Positions 62,699 to 64,000 of a DNA stretch of 64,000 nt are shown here, one piece after another; positions within the stretch are counted from its first letter, which is position 1; each line of letters begins with the position of its first letter. The notes beneath the pieces were generated by a model. The model made no database searches. It saw only the letters and a list, made by a program, of their open reading frames with translations, and was not told the origin of the DNA. Origin of the DNA: an uncultured Kordiimonas sp. Its GTDB lineage: Bacteria > Pseudomonadota > Alphaproteobacteria > Sphingomonadales > Kordiimonadaceae. Location of the stretch: positions 1,612,001 through 1,676,000 of the forward strand of contig CANNDZ010000001.1 of the NCBI GenBank assembly GCA_947503575.1, read 5' to 3'. A program made the position numbers and the translations under genes.

Positions 62699-64000
62699 TC
62701 AGCTACCGTTTACCTCAAGCGCCTTGTCGATCAGAAAAGCGACATGGTCGCGATGCGCCCGCGTTGCCGCGTTGCCCCGCCACCGTGCCATACTGCTGCG
62801 AATTTGGCGCAGATTTGAAAAGGCATTTGACCGCGCGACGTAATCATACTGCCCCATATTCATTATATTAATCAGGCCCTTAACATACATGATCTGCAGC
62901 ATTTGCCGGTGGCTGTTAACGGCGCTGCGGCTATCGTCCTCAAAAATGGCGGCTGTTACGTCGGCCAAAACCTCGGTGACACTGTAGCCGTTGCCATACA
63001 AGCCGCTGTCAGTCATGCGCTGCATTGTGGTGGGGTGCAAAATATGGTTCAGGATGTCCGCCTGAATGGCGGCAACACGACCATGGAGTTTCGGGTCTTC
63101 TGTGCGGCCACCATGCAGGAAACCACGATGTTGGATCGCCAGATGCTGCAACAATTGCGGGTCAGCCTGAAAAGCGTCAGGGCCAAGGATATGGTCCCGC
63201 AGCAGTTTCATGGCTTGCCTTTGTTTGGCTTCTTCAACCGGGCGGTAAGGCGCGGTTGCGCCGTCTTGGCCCGCGCGCGCGGTGTCAACATAAACGCCGC
63301 CAATGTAGCGGGATGCCACACGGCCCTGCCACATCATGTCTGCCGTCAGGATAAGATAGGCGTTACGCAGTTCCTGATAGCTTCCGCCGTCTTTGGTGAA
63401 TCGGCGTCTTAATTTGCCCATCGCAGCCCGCGCCAGTTTCAGGCGATCTTCTGCAAATTTGACAGCATCATCGCTCATATCAAAGATATTCACCCGTGGG
63501 TCAATACCGCGACCAGGGGCGCGCATGTCATCTGCGTCATTGGCAAAACCCAGACCTTTTTCCGTGGAGCGCGCCAGATGTGCTTCCCGAACCGCAGGGT
63601 CATCCATCGCCGGGTCGTAGCCAAACTGGATGGCCCATGTGTCATACGGGCCTGGTTTTACAGGATAAAAATAAGCCTGGTCTTCACCGGGAGGCGCAAA
63701 GTTAATGGCGGGATAGTCCATCACCGAACCGGAAAGGCCGTCATCCTGCGCACTGGCATCATAGACTGTGTCATAGTCGCGGGCATGTGTGCCCTTCATG
63801 TTGTGATTGAGGCCGAGCGTGTGCCCCACTTCATGCAGGATGAGATAATACAGCGACTCTTCAACCATCCGGTTGGTTAGGTCCGCGCTTTGGTTTGCGA
63901 CCGCTGCCAGTGTTTTACCTAGCATGGTGTTCAGGTGCAGGTGAGCCCCAAGGCTACAACTGTTGCCATGCTTGGACAGACGCTGCATGAAGCTTTCAGC
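62699..64000 (-). CDS. Zinc metalloprotease, DUF4953/DUF5117 type (3' part)
   Basis: The frame is open from the right edge to a stop at 62699, so the N-terminal part lies outside the window. The visible 433 or so residues contain ILHEVGHTLGLNHNMKGTHA, a metzincin-type HExxHxxGxxH zinc site, and GSVMDYPAINFAP, with the methionine of a Met-turn. Segments YDTWAIQFGYDP and LQHRGFLHGG-like helices fit the large secreted zinc-dependent metalloproteases with DUF5117 and DUF4953 domains. Those proteins are usually over 800 residues and periplasmic or outer-membrane associated. No start codon for the true protein can be assigned. Confidence 0.82.
   Translation of the reverse strand, partial: AESFMQRLSKHGNSCSLGAHLHLNTMLGKTLAAVANQSADLTNRMVEESLYYLILHEVGHTLGLNHNMKGTHARDYDTVYDASAQDDGLSGSVMDYPAINFAPPGEDQAYFYPVKPGPYDTWAIQFGYDPAMDDPAVREAHLARSTEKGLGFANDADDMRAPGRGIDPRVNIFDMSDDAVKFAEDRLKLARAAMGKLRRRFTKDGGSYQELRNAYLILTADMMWQGRVASRYIGGVYVDTARAGQDGATAPYRPVEEAKQRQAMKLLRDHILGPDAFQADPQLLQHLAIQHRGFLHGGRTEDPKLHGRVAAIQADILNHILHPTTMQRMTDSGLYGNGYSVTEVLADVTAAIFEDDSRSAVNSHRQMLQIMYVKGLINIMNMGQYDYVARSNAFSNLRQIRSSMARWRGNAATRAHRDHVAFLIDKALEVNGS

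Noticed and set aside
1-64000. CRISPR arrays, insertion sequences, prophage or toxin-antitoxin modules
   Set aside because: No regularly spaced repeats, transposases, integrases, phage structural genes or paired small toxin-antitoxin genes were found on reading both strands.

Overview
This window reads as chromosomal DNA of a free-living, probably aquatic alphaproteobacterium of moderate GC content. The clade markers are the cell-cycle genes mipZ and divK-pleD, an ATP12-type F1 assembly chaperone, a DUF3572 protein, a DinB polymerase with an N-terminal zinc ribbon, a degenerate dihydroorotase fused by overlap to pyrB, and the gene order ruvX-pyrB-pyrC-plsY-dprA-topA-rnr next to gatCAB. I see no insertion sequence, prophage, integrase, CRISPR array or rRNA gene. 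One tRNA gene (Leu, anticodon GAG) is present. I cannot place the organism below class level; Kordiimonadales or Rhodospirillales-like groups are only guesses.

Layout. Positions 1-7.1 kb hold an ATP12 gene and a propionyl-CoA carboxylase operon (pccB, three small membrane proteins including a TMEM175-like one, pccA) that runs by overlaps into argE and an acylphosphatase. Positions 7.2-12 kb hold a PAS protein, a secreted PDZ-alpha/beta hydrolase divergent from a membrane-bound LytTR regulator, lipB, an orphan FliN-like gene with a CtrA-like box, tRNA-Leu and a VOC protein. Positions 12.0-23.6 kb are the accessory heart of the window, a galactoside catabolic island: dgoA, glpD, a sodium/solute symporter, a GH42 beta-galactosidase, a GH36 alpha-galactosidase, a FadR-type regulator, an SMP-30 lactonase, an SDR sugar dehydrogenase and dgoK.

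Positions 23.7-35.5 kb carry mgtE with a response regulator, an M28 peptidase, panC, a Bax-like glucosaminidase, mipZ with a Tim14-like J protein, a phosphohexomutase and clpS-clpA. Positions 35.5-43.7 kb carry acetyltransferases, GDPD, RidA, a GGDEF protein, dinB, a HAD-like protein, DUF3572, divK and pleD. Positions 43.8-59.5 kb carry rpmG (55 codons), an Hpt/pseudo-receiver protein, then a long leftward run of housekeeping genes and the rightward gatCAB operon. Positions 59.6-64 kb hold a very unusual Arg/Ser/Gln-rich secreted protein, a glycine-zipper lipoprotein, a Sel1-type protein and the 3' part of a zinc metalloprotease gene that runs off the window.

How it works together. The island encodes cytoplasmic release of galactose from alpha- and beta-galactosides followed by the De Ley-Doudoroff route (galactose, galactonolactone, galactonate, KDGal, KDPGal, pyruvate plus glyceraldehyde-3-phosphate); only galactonate dehydratase is missing. 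The presence of glpD, and both alpha- and beta-galactosidases, raises the hypothesis that the natural substrate is a galactosyl- or digalactosyl-glycerol from algal or cyanobacterial galactolipids. All three divergent promoter regions of the island carry a closely related AT-rich palindrome (TATCAT-N4-ATGATA type), a candidate shared operator. This coupling of substrate, pathway and operator is the best candidate here for a little-described system. Other points worth checking are the probably inactive PyrC, the Hpt/pseudo-receiver protein next to divK-pleD, and the Arg-rich/aromatic-rich glycine-zipper protein.
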